Positions 17,801-25,868 of a stretch of 64,000 bases of DNA are shown here, piece after piece; positions within the stretch are counted from its first letter, which is position 1; the number at the start of each line of letters is the position of its first letter. Source of the DNA: CBDCYH01 sp965224105 (GTDB lineage: Bacteria; Bacteroidota; Rhodothermia; Rhodothermales; JABDKH01); NCBI GenBank assembly GCA_965224105.1, contig CBDCYH010000001.1:248001-312000 (forward strand). Reading direction: 5' to 3'. The translations under genes were made by a program, and so were the position numbers. The notes under the pieces are model-generated. The model saw only the letters and a program-made list of their open reading frames with translations, was not told where the DNA came from and made no database searches.

Positions 17801-20176
17801 TTTGCCGCCGGTATACACCAGAGTTTCGAAGGGAAACAGTCGTTGGACAGTCTCATCAGTACTCGGCTGGATGGTGAAATTTTGCCACAGCACTGCCTGG
17901 GCAGATACCGTCTTTATTGAAAGTCCGTTTCCTAATTCACCCCATTCATGTAGCACAGTTGGCTTAAGTAAATTCTCATCAACTAACCCGGGGTATTTTT
18001 CGTATGCGTAAGTGGTCTTCATGACCTTGTCTGGATAGCCGGCTTCCTTCCCGACGGTCATCCATGGCAGACCAGTCTCTGCTTTGAGATGATACTGGGT
18101 CGTAAAACTGATTTCAGAAGCTTCGATCGTTTCGCTTGCAACACTTTTGCTGGTCGTCCAGGCGGGTTTCCAGTAGTGGCGAAGTTTGCGCCCCGAGTCG
18201 ACAGTCAGAATGGATGAAAGCGGCGTGAGTCCGATGTCCCGATAGTAGTCGACACTCTTTTTGCCGGCTGTGTTGTCGGAAGCTTGAAGGATCTCGCCCC
18301 AACCCAGCGACGCATTGTCGCCAAGGAGGAAATAGCTACCCTTGTACTTGTAAAGTATTGACGATCGCGGTTTAGCGCTGGCCGAGAGAAACTCACTACT
18401 TCGATCCGTGGCGTATCGGGAGACTCGGTACAAACCTTCAGTCAGTTCTTCCCGGACCCACGTATACATCACGGCTGCCCTGCCACGATCTTGTCTCCTG
18501 AAAAAGACGTCGTTGTTGATCTTGCTGAACCAAAACCGCGGGGGGATTCCGGAAATGCGTCCTTCCCCGTAAGTAAACGTGGAGGAGGTAAGACTGCGGC
18601 CCTGTTTACCTGTCCGGTTGATTCGCTTTACCCGCGCGCCACCTTGCCGGCGATTAGACGGTGCGGTAAACGTAGATCTACTACACTGGCTTCCATTGCC
18701 ACAGGTGCTGTACGGTATATATGCGCCGCCTATTTTGTCGTTCTCATAGGTTACCTGTTCAGTCAATCCGCTCGGATGGGTAATTGACTTCAATGACCAC
18801 GCGTGCGCTTTTGAAGTAGAGTTGTGTCTGGCAAAGTATCCGAATAAATCCTCATCGCCAGAATCGAGTCCGTACTGGCTCCCGGACGGTGTGTGATACG
18901 TGAATCGATACTCCGCGTGTACTGCGGAGTTTGTTTTCGAGCCCTGACCCCGGAAAGCAATTGCGTTAAGGCGTGTGCGTTTGGATCCGTTGATCCCGGC
19001 AAAACCTTTCGGATTGGAATCAATGTCAACCGATTTGATCGGCTCGCCGAGACTCAGATGCCGACTGAAAAGTTTAACACCGGTTAGTCTTTGATAGTAC
19101 GTACCATTGTCGCTCCAGGTGTTGGGCACCTCACGCGCATTGCCATCGATCCCGGAGTACGAAAATGTTGCGACATGCGTCGGTGTGTCGATGCGTTGAA
19201 GGTAGGTGGATTGTTGCGCTAACGTATTCCCGAAAAAGAATCCGTTCTTCCACTGCGTGACGGGAGTTGTGTACTTCAGCGAAACCCATTCCCCTTTGGT
19301 GTTGGACGGGTTCAGGTTCGCCCGACCTTTGATGAGGTCGGAGCCTGAGACCGGGCAATTCCGTCCCATGATTGCAATGAGTCGCCACGATCCGACATAC
19401 CAATCATAGTAGAAAGATCCACCGAAGAAGGGATCGCGCGCAACGCCCTGGTATGTGTTCAAAGTTGGCTGTGCGAAGACATACCGCACACCATCCAGAT
19501 CTGTTATCACGAATCCCGCATAGTCGGGTCTATTCGATGTCCCAGTCTGCCGAGCGCGTTTGGTGACATAGGGGAGAGGGGTTCCGTCGCCGGGTTTAGA
19601 AAAACTGATGGGACCATCGATAACATATTCAATCTTGTACGGCTTCCAGTTGGTCGCAAAAAAATCGCTAGTCGAAGCAGGACGCTGCGATGGACCCGTT
19701 GGTGGGGCATAACCAGGATCCAACCGACCGTTGTATCGAACCATGGTAAACGCTTGCAATGGAAAACTAACTGCATACTCGTCGGGAAGCTCATCAACCG
19801 GGTCTGAGAAATCAGCCGCAGCCAGGAGCGTGTCGTTCACAAGTCCAAGAACATCTCTCGCGATGTGGCCTGGGTCAAAACTCCAGCCGAGTCCGAGCGA
19901 CGATGCTGCCTGGCCAACGGCGTGGCTGGAGGTGTACGAGAAATTGATAGGGAAGTCCAGCCCTCGACCAGGAACCGTCATGATCGGGATTGAGAAAGCC
20001 AGGTCGCCCGTGGATCCTACTCCAAGCGACACCGGGATGGATCCTTCGTTGATCTCCTGCTGGGCCGCAGGATAATTGGCATGAATGGGCGTGACCTGTG
20101 CGCTTGCAGATGAGACCCATAGGGCTGCAATGCAGAAAACAGACGCTAACCGCAAAGAGTGTTGGATACGTTGCAT
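14858..20176 (-). CDS. Large secreted RHS/YD-repeat protein lacking the C-terminal core
   Basis: The 1772-residue protein has a Sec signal peptide (about 1-26, ending SSASAQ). An SpvB-like N-terminal region follows (SIPIMTVPGRGLDF, SSLGLGWSFDPG). A jelly-roll or concanavalin-like insertion occupies about residues 940-1130. Many YD repeats come after it, such as YDGAGRLTGW, YKYDGQDRLVSL, YRYDKAGRLESA and the last YIYDPFGRIAARWLG. RHS proteins build a hollow shell that carries a C-terminal toxin. Here the chain stops just before the conserved core motif, and that motif is found on the next, overlapping gene, so the shell and tip are separate polypeptides. No T9SS sorting domain is seen. The start ATG at 20176 is well supported by the signal peptide. 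Confidence 0.92.
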   Translation of the reverse strand: MQRIQHSLRLASVFCIAALWVSSASAQVTPIHANYPAAQQEINEGSIPVSLGVGSTGDLAFSIPIMTVPGRGLDFPINFSYTSSHAVGQAASSLGLGWSFDPGHIARDVLGLVNDTLLAAADFSDPVDELPDEYAVSFPLQAFTMVRYNGRLDPGYAPPTGPSQRPASTSDFFATNWKPYKIEYVIDGPISFSKPGDGTPLPYVTKRARQTGTSNRPDYAGFVITDLDGVRYVFAQPTLNTYQGVARDPFFGGSFYYDWYVGSWRLIAIMGRNCPVSGSDLIKGRANLNPSNTKGEWVSLKYTTPVTQWKNGFFFGNTLAQQSTYLQRIDTPTHVATFSYSGIDGNAREVPNTWSDNGTYYQRLTGVKLFSRHLSLGEPIKSVDIDSNPKGFAGINGSKRTRLNAIAFRGQGSKTNSAVHAEYRFTYHTPSGSQYGLDSGDEDLFGYFARHNSTSKAHAWSLKSITHPSGLTEQVTYENDKIGGAYIPYSTCGNGSQCSRSTFTAPSNRRQGGARVKRINRTGKQGRSLTSSTFTYGEGRISGIPPRFWFSKINNDVFFRRQDRGRAAVMYTWVREELTEGLYRVSRYATDRSSEFLSASAKPRSSILYKYKGSYFLLGDNASLGWGEILQASDNTAGKKSVDYYRDIGLTPLSSILTVDSGRKLRHYWKPAWTTSKSVASETIEASEISFTTQYHLKAETGLPWMTVGKEAGYPDKVMKTTYAYEKYPGLVDENLLKPTVLHEWGELGNGLSIKTVSAQAVLWQNFTIQPSTDETVQRLFPFETLVYTGGKTSSGLSFPHGPGAKWMSTLKNTKRDSHGRVREIQRPHGAKQKVNYGDSSSCGSGKTSYANAYVVGITTTSGCFSVEYNRAGQKKKISDPWGDTRWYLYGDEGGLAAEIGANKDVKKSYWADMDGPRALVQTSASNPRTLLLGSIGTAKHYFDFDSASGWSKFSEAGGSAVSTWKTSNGRLVHTNRGKSSTWNADRFVADLGSSIAGNVAIEFDLITDDVSNWAFGFAAGTSAWNGKNGTTGNALWTSMGAGNNWNAYANGKWDRIASGISSDKLHRIKIILSTERQQVSYFLDGVPMLLNRPLRSQTDGIRKVAFFNYGRANANNRWIVDNLLVYENPSTSTMVVDELGQLVEEYTWGDSTNVAKRYDRNARGFTKKAWLPVNTFAPGFLLQGEYDQLALSQYGNSYAFHQTDFNSATGKSVRSYRPGLIAGARRPITYTYAIESVAGRRTIKQTRVDEQGGTTTTRVRASGLTSSESVKMPTGDLTTKFDHDAVGRLSQTTDPRNVRRKVLYDGAGRLTGWQLADADGNQDGNPLNESSDYLVRYDKSGRIRFIRDPNSAGRQGQGYVYYKYDEADNVVEEGIYTGSTSISSAPVDDRRWPTTSVKLENSYVYDGSRLIAATHYSSYGSDAYEWTYGRNGLPLTGWVTFADGELIEAKYKYDGQDRLVSLQTEVNGTGITLHYFYDDLSRLKAIRSSGNNVSQLRPEALFKYGPNGKLQSLTLGDNVQTIDYSYDTRGQLTAINDIRNFGSDKFAMSIGYDKLAEVGLLDGTKQMSGNIAWLAWRTSGNHSGGAVAGYTYRYDKAGRLESAKFGKRDTPGSSWKSSNNYTLGAGDLPGVTYDRSSNILRMDRTNENGRRNTVNISIASGRNRISTISGRAQPNFDYNGNQITSFGDGGTTIEYNHRNQPVKVTTDQGTETYIYDPFGRIAARWLGASNSRYFNSFFRAPLATLTENGYSINIITPSGVVLGTVKTVGSQ

Positions 20177-20315
20177 AGTGCGTGATTGGATCGATTGTTT
20201 TAGTGAGCTCGATCAACCACAAAGCCTTTCCCGATTCCAAGTCAAATATGTTTGCAGGTTAGTGCGGTCGTTGGGTATAAAATTTTAGCCGGTGTGTTTA
20301 TCGCAGAAACGAGGT

Positions 20316-20630
20316 GTGATCTTGGAAACGATACGCGAATTGGTCAACTCCGACGAGATCATGATTGAAGATCTGCAGGGGGACATGCGGGAAATTGCCA
20401 CCGAGCTCGGAATTAAAGCAGCGCGCTATTTAATCTATGCGTTCGAGGGTTCTGCCTTATATATACCTACCCGAAGCAGAATCAGAATGTCCCGGTTGCG
20501 GCGGACAATCGTTAAAGAGTATGATGGCGACAACAGTTTGAAGCTTGCCCGCAAGTATGGCACAACAAAGCGGAAGGTGAATCAGATAGTGAGAGAGGAG
20601 TTGAAGGATCGCGATCCACCCGACTGTTAA
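20316..20630 (+). CDS. Mor-family transcription activator
   Basis: The protein of about 104-112 residues fits the Mor/C family, known from phage Mu middle- and late-gene activation. It has IATELGIKAARYLIYAFEG, the SALYIPTRS turn that leads into the DNA-binding part, and a final helix-turn-helix (SLKLARKYGTTKRKVNQIVR). The first in-frame start is the GTG at 20292; I prefer the GTG at 20316 (VILETIRE), but neither has a strong ribosome binding site. It is divergent from the large RHS gene, with 115-140 bp between the starts, so it is well placed to control it. No other phage gene is present. The target is inference. Confidence 0.75.
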   Translation: MILETIRELVNSDEIMIEDLQGDMREIATELGIKAARYLIYAFEGSALYIPTRSRIRMSRLRRTIVKEYDGDNSLKLARKYGTTKRKVNQIVREELKDRDPPDC

Positions 20631-20714
20631 AAGTATTTGGCGGGAATTCCTGATGCGGTTGCAGCCAGGCGGCGTTGGCTTTCGTATTATCGACTCTTTT
20701 TCATTCGCGAATCC

Positions 20715-22136
20715 ATGTTGGAAAGAGAGTCGGAAGGTCAAGTATCGGAAAGGCGTTCGTGGGTCGCTGATATCTGGGCAGCGATAACGGGAAATCAGCA
20801 GTCGTTCACCGAGGGACCCCTTGGGCGGGCGATCCTCATCCTCGCGGTACCGATGGTACTCGAGATGCTGATGCAGGCGGTGTTCGAGGTTGCCGATGTT
20901 TTCTTCGTTGGTAAACTCGGCGCCGAGGCAGTCGCGGCGGTCGGGATTACAGCATCCGTGTTGGTCCTGGTTTTTGCAATCGGGATCGGGCTGGCAATGG
21001 CTGCTACGGCAATGGTTGCGAGGCGATATGGGGAAGGTGATTCCGATGGGGCTTCGAGAGCGGCCGTACAATCCATTATTGTCGCGGCCTTGGTTTCAAT
21101 TCCAATCGCAGTTATCGGTGTTGTCTACGCGAAGGACTTGCTACAGCTGATGGGTGCAGATGCTGCGGTCGTTCAAGTCGGGATCCCCTATTTCCGCATC
21201 ATGTTCGCCTCCAACATCGTCATCCTGTTGCTTTTCCTGATCAACTCCGTGTTTCGGGGAACGGGTGATGCTGTATTCGCCATGAGGTCGCTGTGGATTG
21301 CGAACATCTTGAACATCATCCTCGACCCGATTTTCATTTTTGGTTTCATGTTCGTGCCCGCCATGGGAGTCACGGGAGCGGCGATTGCCACGGTCATTGG
21401 TCGAGGTATAGGTGTGGCGTATCAGTTGCGCCTTTTGACTAGCGGTCGGGGCAGAATCACTATCCGCCGGGATCACATGGCGTTGAATTCAAACGTCATG
21501 ACGGCTTTGCTTCGCGTGTCGGGGCCAGGTGTGCTACAGTACCTGGTAGGCACTGCGAGCTGGATGGGGATAATGCGGATTCTCACAGAGTTCGGCAGTG
21601 CGGTTGTTGCAGGTTACACTATTGCCATCAGGATTATTGTGTTCGCGCTTCTGCCATCGTGGGGAATCGGGAACGCTGCCGCGACGCTGGTTGGGCAAAA
21701 CCTTGGGGCGCTCAAACCCGATCGGGCGGAGCGCTCCGTCTGGATTACCGGTTGGATCAATACCGCGTTTCTTTCCGTGTCTGGTTTGCTGATGTGGATT
21801 TTTGCAGAACAGATCCTTCGGGTGTTCACTGATGTGCCAGCAGCCATCGAGGCAGGAGCCGAGTGTTTACGAATAATCGCCTACAGCTATCCGTTTTTCG
21901 GATTCGGCATGGTGATAGTTCAGGCTTTCAATGGGGCGGGGGATACGTGGACACCTACCAAGATCAACTTCATTGCGTTTTGGATTATCCAGATCCCGCT
22001 TGCACTTTGGCTCGGCTTTAGAGTGTTCGATTCACCGTCTGGTGTATACCTCGCGATTGCATTTGCGCAGGCTTCTCTAGCGGTGATCGGGAGCTGGTGG
22101 TTCAGCCGCGGCACGTGGAAGTCGAAGAAGATCTAG
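20715..22136 (+). CDS. MATE-family multidrug/sodium antiporter
   Basis: This twelve-helix inner-membrane exporter belongs to the NorM-like branch of the MATE family, which expels cationic compounds in exchange for sodium or protons. It shows the twofold pattern of the family: the first half begins PLGRAILILAVPMVLEM and AVFEVADVFFVGKLG; the second half has VSGPGVLQYLVGTASW and the motif IGNAAATLVGQNLGA. I take the ATG at 20715 (MLERESEGQ), since the 26 residues before it from a TTG at 20637 have no function. The C-terminus ends shortly after helix 12 (WWFSRGTWKS). It is convergent with the LRR-like surface protein. Confidence 0.92.
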   Translation: MLERESEGQVSERRSWVADIWAAITGNQQSFTEGPLGRAILILAVPMVLEMLMQAVFEVADVFFVGKLGAEAVAAVGITASVLVLVFAIGIGLAMAATAMVARRYGEGDSDGASRAAVQSIIVAALVSIPIAVIGVVYAKDLLQLMGADAAVVQVGIPYFRIMFASNIVILLLFLINSVFRGTGDAVFAMRSLWIANILNIILDPIFIFGFMFVPAMGVTGAAIATVIGRGIGVAYQLRLLTSGRGRITIRRDHMALNSNVMTALLRVSGPGVLQYLVGTASWMGIMRILTEFGSAVVAGYTIAIRIIVFALLPSWGIGNAAATLVGQNLGALKPDRAERSVWITGWINTAFLSVSGLLMWIFAEQILRVFTDVPAAIEAGAECLRIIAYSYPFFGFGMVIVQAFNGAGDTWTPTKINFIAFWIIQIPLALWLGFRVFDSPSGVYLAIAFAQASLAVIGSWWFSRGTWKSKKI

Positions 22137-22165
22137 AGGCTTGTTGGATGCAAATGCCAGAACCC

Positions 22166-24778
22166 TCACTTCGCAATCAGCAATTGCCGGCTCTCTGTTG
22201 CAGCGCCGTTAGCGACGATTCTATAGAAGTATACCCCGGAGCTTAAACCACGGCTGTCAAACTGGATGGTGTGGGTACCCGGTGCCTTCGCGCCTTGCAC
22301 AGAGGACCGAACATTTCGTCCAAGCAGATCGACAACTTCAAAACGGACTTCAGAAGGCTCAGGGACTTGATAGTTGATTGTTGTCGTTCTGGCGAAGGGA
22401 TTTGGGTAGTTCTGGAATACCTGCAGCTCCAACGGTAAATCGAGATCATCCGTACTCACGGGCACCAAATCTTGTCCATTATCATTACAGTCGCCGGCCG
22501 AGTTGTTGTTGAACATGGACACTTCTCCAACTACTCTGCCGTCATAGACCAGGTTGGATATCGCCGCACTGCATTGAAAGAGAAATGAGTTATCATGAAT
22601 GCGCAGGTCACCGCCAACAGAATCCAGTCCGCCGAGTGCGCTGATGTCTGTAAGGAATTCGTGATCTGAAACGATTACATCGCCCCTTACAATGGTAAAA
22701 CCGGAAAGCCCGTCCAGCGATTGTAGCTTATCGTTGTCACTCACCCAGAGATCACCCGTTAGATCATAGTTTTGGAAACGCGAGAGGCCTTCCAGGTCAG
22801 CCAACTGGGGATTAGCCGTGATCTGGATGGTTGAAACGGAATCCAGGCTGTTGAGGCCAGCGAGAGTGGTGAGTTGGGAGTCTGCCTTAATCGCCAAGGT
22901 GTTTCCAATGGTCTCAAGATTTTCCAGGCCGTGGAGATTCTCGATCGGGTTGTCGATGATACTCACGTTGCGACGAACCTGTACGATATTTTCTAGTCCC
23001 CTCAAGCTCCTAAGACTGTCGTTGCCACCGATGTAGAGTTGATTAATAGTCGATGTAACGTTTGCAAAGACTTCGATATTGGACAACGCAGAATTGTTTC
23101 TTAGAGATATTTCTCCTGGAATTTCCGTGATTTGTTGCAAGCTGGAGATATCACGGAGTTCGGGATTATTACTTAAAAAAATATTTCTAACACGCTGGAG
23201 CGAATCCAGGCCCCAAAGGCTAGTCAACTGGGGGTTGCTGCTGATATCTAATGCACCCTCCAATTCTGTAAGTCTGGACAGTGGGGACAGGTCGATTATG
23301 TCAGCGCCTCGTATACTAAGGGTGCCACCGCCCGTAAGTACGCGGCAGTCCTGAGCAAATGCAAAAACATCAGCCTGTGATCGCAAAGAGTACTCGGACA
23401 CTCGACACGCGCCGCTATCATTTCTAAGGTGCCATCCGTCGTTGTTGCAGTCTCCGTTTGGGTCGTTGTTACTCATAACCAGGCCAATTTCGAAAGCACG
23501 TCTCTTCTTGACCGAATAGAACGCGCTGCCACAATCCTTTAAAATGGGATTGCCGCTTATATTTCCGTAGTCCACCGAGCTGAGCCCACCGCGTCCACCT
23601 AAACCTTGTAGGGATTCGAGTTTATCGTTGCTGGACACGGCCACCTCTCCAACACTGCGAACATTTTTTAGACCCGCCAAATCTGTCAACAATGGATTGT
23701 CTATAATTCTCAACACTCCAGCGTGAGTAACATTGGGGAAATCTCCGAGGCTAATAAGCTGAGGGTTTTTTTCCACTAGCCACGACGTGTACGTTGGTCC
23801 ATCGAGCCGCCCCAGGGTAACCAACGAGGCATTCTCCCGAACAAAAATGTATTCAAGCGGAGTCGTGGCAAATGCAGATATATCAGTCAGGGAATCATTT
23901 CCTTCGAGGATGATTCCACGTGGGTTTATATCCGCCAGTTCGTCCAAGCTTGTCAAGAGGTCTTGATTGATGATTTCGAGGAGCGCTTCGCCCCTGAGAT
24001 CTACTTGCGACAGACCAGCAAATGAGGAAAGAGATTCGTTATTAGCGATAACAAGTCGCATGAAAACTGATAGGTTTTTCAATCCCGTAATGTCTTTCAA
24101 TGCGACGTTGTCACTAATGGATAGTCTCCCAACATTGCGAAGACTCTCCATGCCCGACAAGTCGGTCAGTGCGGGATTCCCAGATATTTTAAGTGTTCTG
24201 AGAGATGAGAGTCCATCCAGATCCGATAGAGTGGTGAGCGCAAGGTTCCCTGAAATGTTGATTTCGTTCACGGTCGAAACACTCTGCAAACCGGATAAGT
24301 CGGTCAGCACATCGTTACTGGTTATCCACAGTTTGTCCAAGATTGTAGTGCTCTGCAGATCCAACAAACTGGTAAGTAAGTCGTTGTTGTGTATCGTGAG
24401 CTCATTCAGTCCTGAGATTCCGTTAGTTCCGAGCGCAGCGATAGATTCAAGTCCGCTGTTGCTGCTGATGTTTATGCGTTGCACACTAACGACAGAATCA
24501 AGACCCGCTAATGTTTTTAGCGAATCTGTATTTCGAATGCTTAAACTGCGGATTACCTTTACGTTGGCGAGTGGAGCCAACGAATTGATAGCGCCCCTCT
24601 CTGGTGTGCCAATGCTTAGTGCACCAATGCCTAGTGCACCAATCTCAGTGCAATCTTGTGGGAATGCATCGACAGCCGCCTGCGAAACGAGGGTGTAGTT
24701 GTTCGAAGGGCACGGCTGGGAATACCCGCTCTGCGGAAACGAAAAGACAACGAACACAAACGCCAGGTAACGAAACAA
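22166..24778 (-). CDS. LRR-like (receptor L-domain-type) surface protein with type IX secretion sorting domain
   Basis: A signal peptide (FVFVVFSFPQSGYSQ) is followed by two copies of one module, about residues 22-455 and 458-780. Each copy opens with a Cys-bounded cap (CPSNNYTLVSQ..DC; CRVSEYSLRSQ..DC). It continues with solenoid repeats of about 22 residues such as SGNPALTDLSGMESLRNV, and ends in another Cys cap plus an Asp/Asn-rich turn (NNDPNGDCNNDG; NNNSAGDCNDNG). The last 80 residues form a T9SS type A sorting domain: VFQNYPNPFARTTTINY, VDLLGRNV, LSSGVYFYRI and a final Lys. Such proteins are anchored at, or released from, the cell surface after T9SS export and often bind proteins or glycans. 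The ligand is unknown. Confidence 0.9.
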   Translation of the reverse strand: MFRYLAFVFVVFSFPQSGYSQPCPSNNYTLVSQAAVDAFPQDCTEIGALGIGALSIGTPERGAINSLAPLANVKVIRSLSIRNTDSLKTLAGLDSVVSVQRINISSNSGLESIAALGTNGISGLNELTIHNNDLLTSLLDLQSTTILDKLWITSNDVLTDLSGLQSVSTVNEINISGNLALTTLSDLDGLSSLRTLKISGNPALTDLSGMESLRNVGRLSISDNVALKDITGLKNLSVFMRLVIANNESLSSFAGLSQVDLRGEALLEIINQDLLTSLDELADINPRGIILEGNDSLTDISAFATTPLEYIFVRENASLVTLGRLDGPTYTSWLVEKNPQLISLGDFPNVTHAGVLRIIDNPLLTDLAGLKNVRSVGEVAVSSNDKLESLQGLGGRGGLSSVDYGNISGNPILKDCGSAFYSVKKRRAFEIGLVMSNNDPNGDCNNDGWHLRNDSGACRVSEYSLRSQADVFAFAQDCRVLTGGGTLSIRGADIIDLSPLSRLTELEGALDISSNPQLTSLWGLDSLQRVRNIFLSNNPELRDISSLQQITEIPGEISLRNNSALSNIEVFANVTSTINQLYIGGNDSLRSLRGLENIVQVRRNVSIIDNPIENLHGLENLETIGNTLAIKADSQLTTLAGLNSLDSVSTIQITANPQLADLEGLSRFQNYDLTGDLWVSDNDKLQSLDGLSGFTIVRGDVIVSDHEFLTDISALGGLDSVGGDLRIHDNSFLFQCSAAISNLVYDGRVVGEVSMFNNNSAGDCNDNGQDLVPVSTDDLDLPLELQVFQNYPNPFARTTTINYQVPEPSEVRFEVVDLLGRNVRSSVQGAKAPGTHTIQFDSRGLSSGVYFYRIVANGAATESRQLLIAK
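24605..24648. repeat. 15 bp imperfect tandem repeat inside the LRR-like gene
   Basis: Three head-to-tail copies of a unit close to TGCACCAATGCCTAG (the third is 14 bases) encode the GALGIGALSIG stretch near the N-terminus. The 15 bp step keeps the reading frame, so copy number could vary without breaking the protein. Confidence 0.6.
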
Positions 24779-25157
24779 TGGACTACCTCTTCAATGATCC
24801 AAAATGCGTACTGTGCCTGGGCGGGGCGTCTCTAATATAACAATTACTGACCTGGAGTAATGGACGAGCCAGACAGCTGCTTCTTTGGAGCCTTTCCTGT
24901 CTTTGTCTCCTGTGCAGCCGCATTGCATGTATAGAAAAGTCACATGCCACGCCATTATTGCACGTTCGATGCATTGCCGATACTCGTTTATACACAATGG
25001 GTCTAATGCTTGACATATTATCTCCGAGCTTTCTTCAGCCCGTCGCGTGGGTTTCAATGTCAGCTGGACTTGCCTCGGTGTTCTTTCTTCTTGGCATTTG
25101 GTGGGAGGACGAATCTAGACGTTTCAGAGCTCCGCTACTGGTCTCGCATGCTCATTA
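24779..25157. other. Intergenic stretch with no confident gene
   Basis: This 379 bp gap upstream of the LRR-like gene must contain its promoter. A short forward ORF (24958-25167) encodes a hydrophobic segment, AWVSMSAGLASVFFLLGIWW, that would make one good membrane helix. It is in a different frame from the following ORF and has no homology I can name. It may be the broken N-terminus of that ORF or chance. No RNA gene or clear terminator is seen. Confidence 0.4.
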
Positions 25158-25868
25158 TTGTTGTTGACCGTTGTGAGTCACAAAGCGTTGGGTCGAAAAG
25201 CTAGCGAACTGCAACACGAGGAGATCCTGTACCGGTACATCCCAATGCCGGAGGAGAAACGAATTAGAGATGATCCACCGCCGAGACTTTCTGCACACGA
25301 ATGGAAGTTATTTGGGATTACGGTTGTCTCATGGCAGGATCAGCAGGACCCGGTCCAGACCCAAGTTGTCGAAAACACTGAGGAGAAATCGCTACTCAAA
25401 GACACTCTCGTTGATGGTCGGAGTGTAAGATTGGATGCTGGTTTAAGGCACCAGTCCCTCGATGAACTTCGAGTCAGGGCGAGATTTGTTTATCCGGACG
25501 AGACATACTCGAGATGGTCCGACGTTTTACTTCGGAGACCACGGTTCAACGGAACCGAGCGAGTTGGTGCCGGAGGCGGCGGGCCGGATTCCTCCAGAGC
25601 GTGGCTGTCGGAAATAATCTCTTCGCGGTTCCCGGACACTACGCAAGTGGACCAACATAAGGTGCACTTTAGTGTGCATGTGGATCTCGGCTTCCTCCCG
25701 GGTGAAATTCAAGCACCGATTCGATCGTCGGCATCTCTTGCTGATAAAACGATCGATGCAAATTTCACCACCCGAGCCAAAAGTAAGGAGTCCGAGGGCA
25801 TCGTTGTCACAAAGGCCGAGACTCGTTCGAACCTCGGCCTTTCCAATCAACTTCTCCTTCTCGTTTAG
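25158..25868 (+). CDS. Hypothetical ORF of uncertain start
   Basis: I do not recognise this 236-codon frame. It begins with a run of TTG codons (LLLTVVSHKALG), the only start available, after an in-frame stop near 25118. The central part reads like coding sequence, with a possible fibronectin-type strand pattern (RVRARFVYPDETYSRWSDVLL) and a Gly-rich linker (GAGGGG). Its last 20 codons run through a strong inverted repeat that probably terminates the convergent dnaK gene, and its stop overlaps the dnaK stop. The missing start and the neighbouring membrane-helix ORF in another frame suggest that it could be the remnant of a longer, frameshifted gene. Confidence 0.4.
   Translation: MLLTVVSHKALGRKASELQHEEILYRYIPMPEEKRIRDDPPPRLSAHEWKLFGITVVSWQDQQDPVQTQVVENTEEKSLLKDTLVDGRSVRLDAGLRHQSLDELRVRARFVYPDETYSRWSDVLLRRPRFNGTERVGAGGGGPDSSRAWLSEIISSRFPDTTQVDQHKVHFSVHVDLGFLPGEIQAPIRSSASLADKTIDANFTTRAKSKESEGIVVTKAETRSNLGLSNQLLLLV
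25811..25842. terminator. Strong hairpin downstream of dnaK
   Basis: AAAGGCCGAG and CTCGGCCTTT form a perfect 10 bp GC-rich stem around a 12-base loop, about 22 bp beyond the dnaK stop. In the dnaK direction the stem ends in TTT. It lies inside the last codons of the convergent hypothetical ORF and could serve both directions. Confidence 0.65.

Noticed and set aside
13613..19409. Many forward ORFs of 60-148 codons opposite the RHS genes
   Set aside because: The reverse strand encodes a continuous signal-peptide-led RHS protein with YD repeats; the forward ORFs are low-complexity shadows.
20292..20630. Prophage of the Mu type suggested by a Mor-like activator
   Set aside because: No transposase, portal, capsid, tail or lysis gene lies within reach; the activator stands alone.
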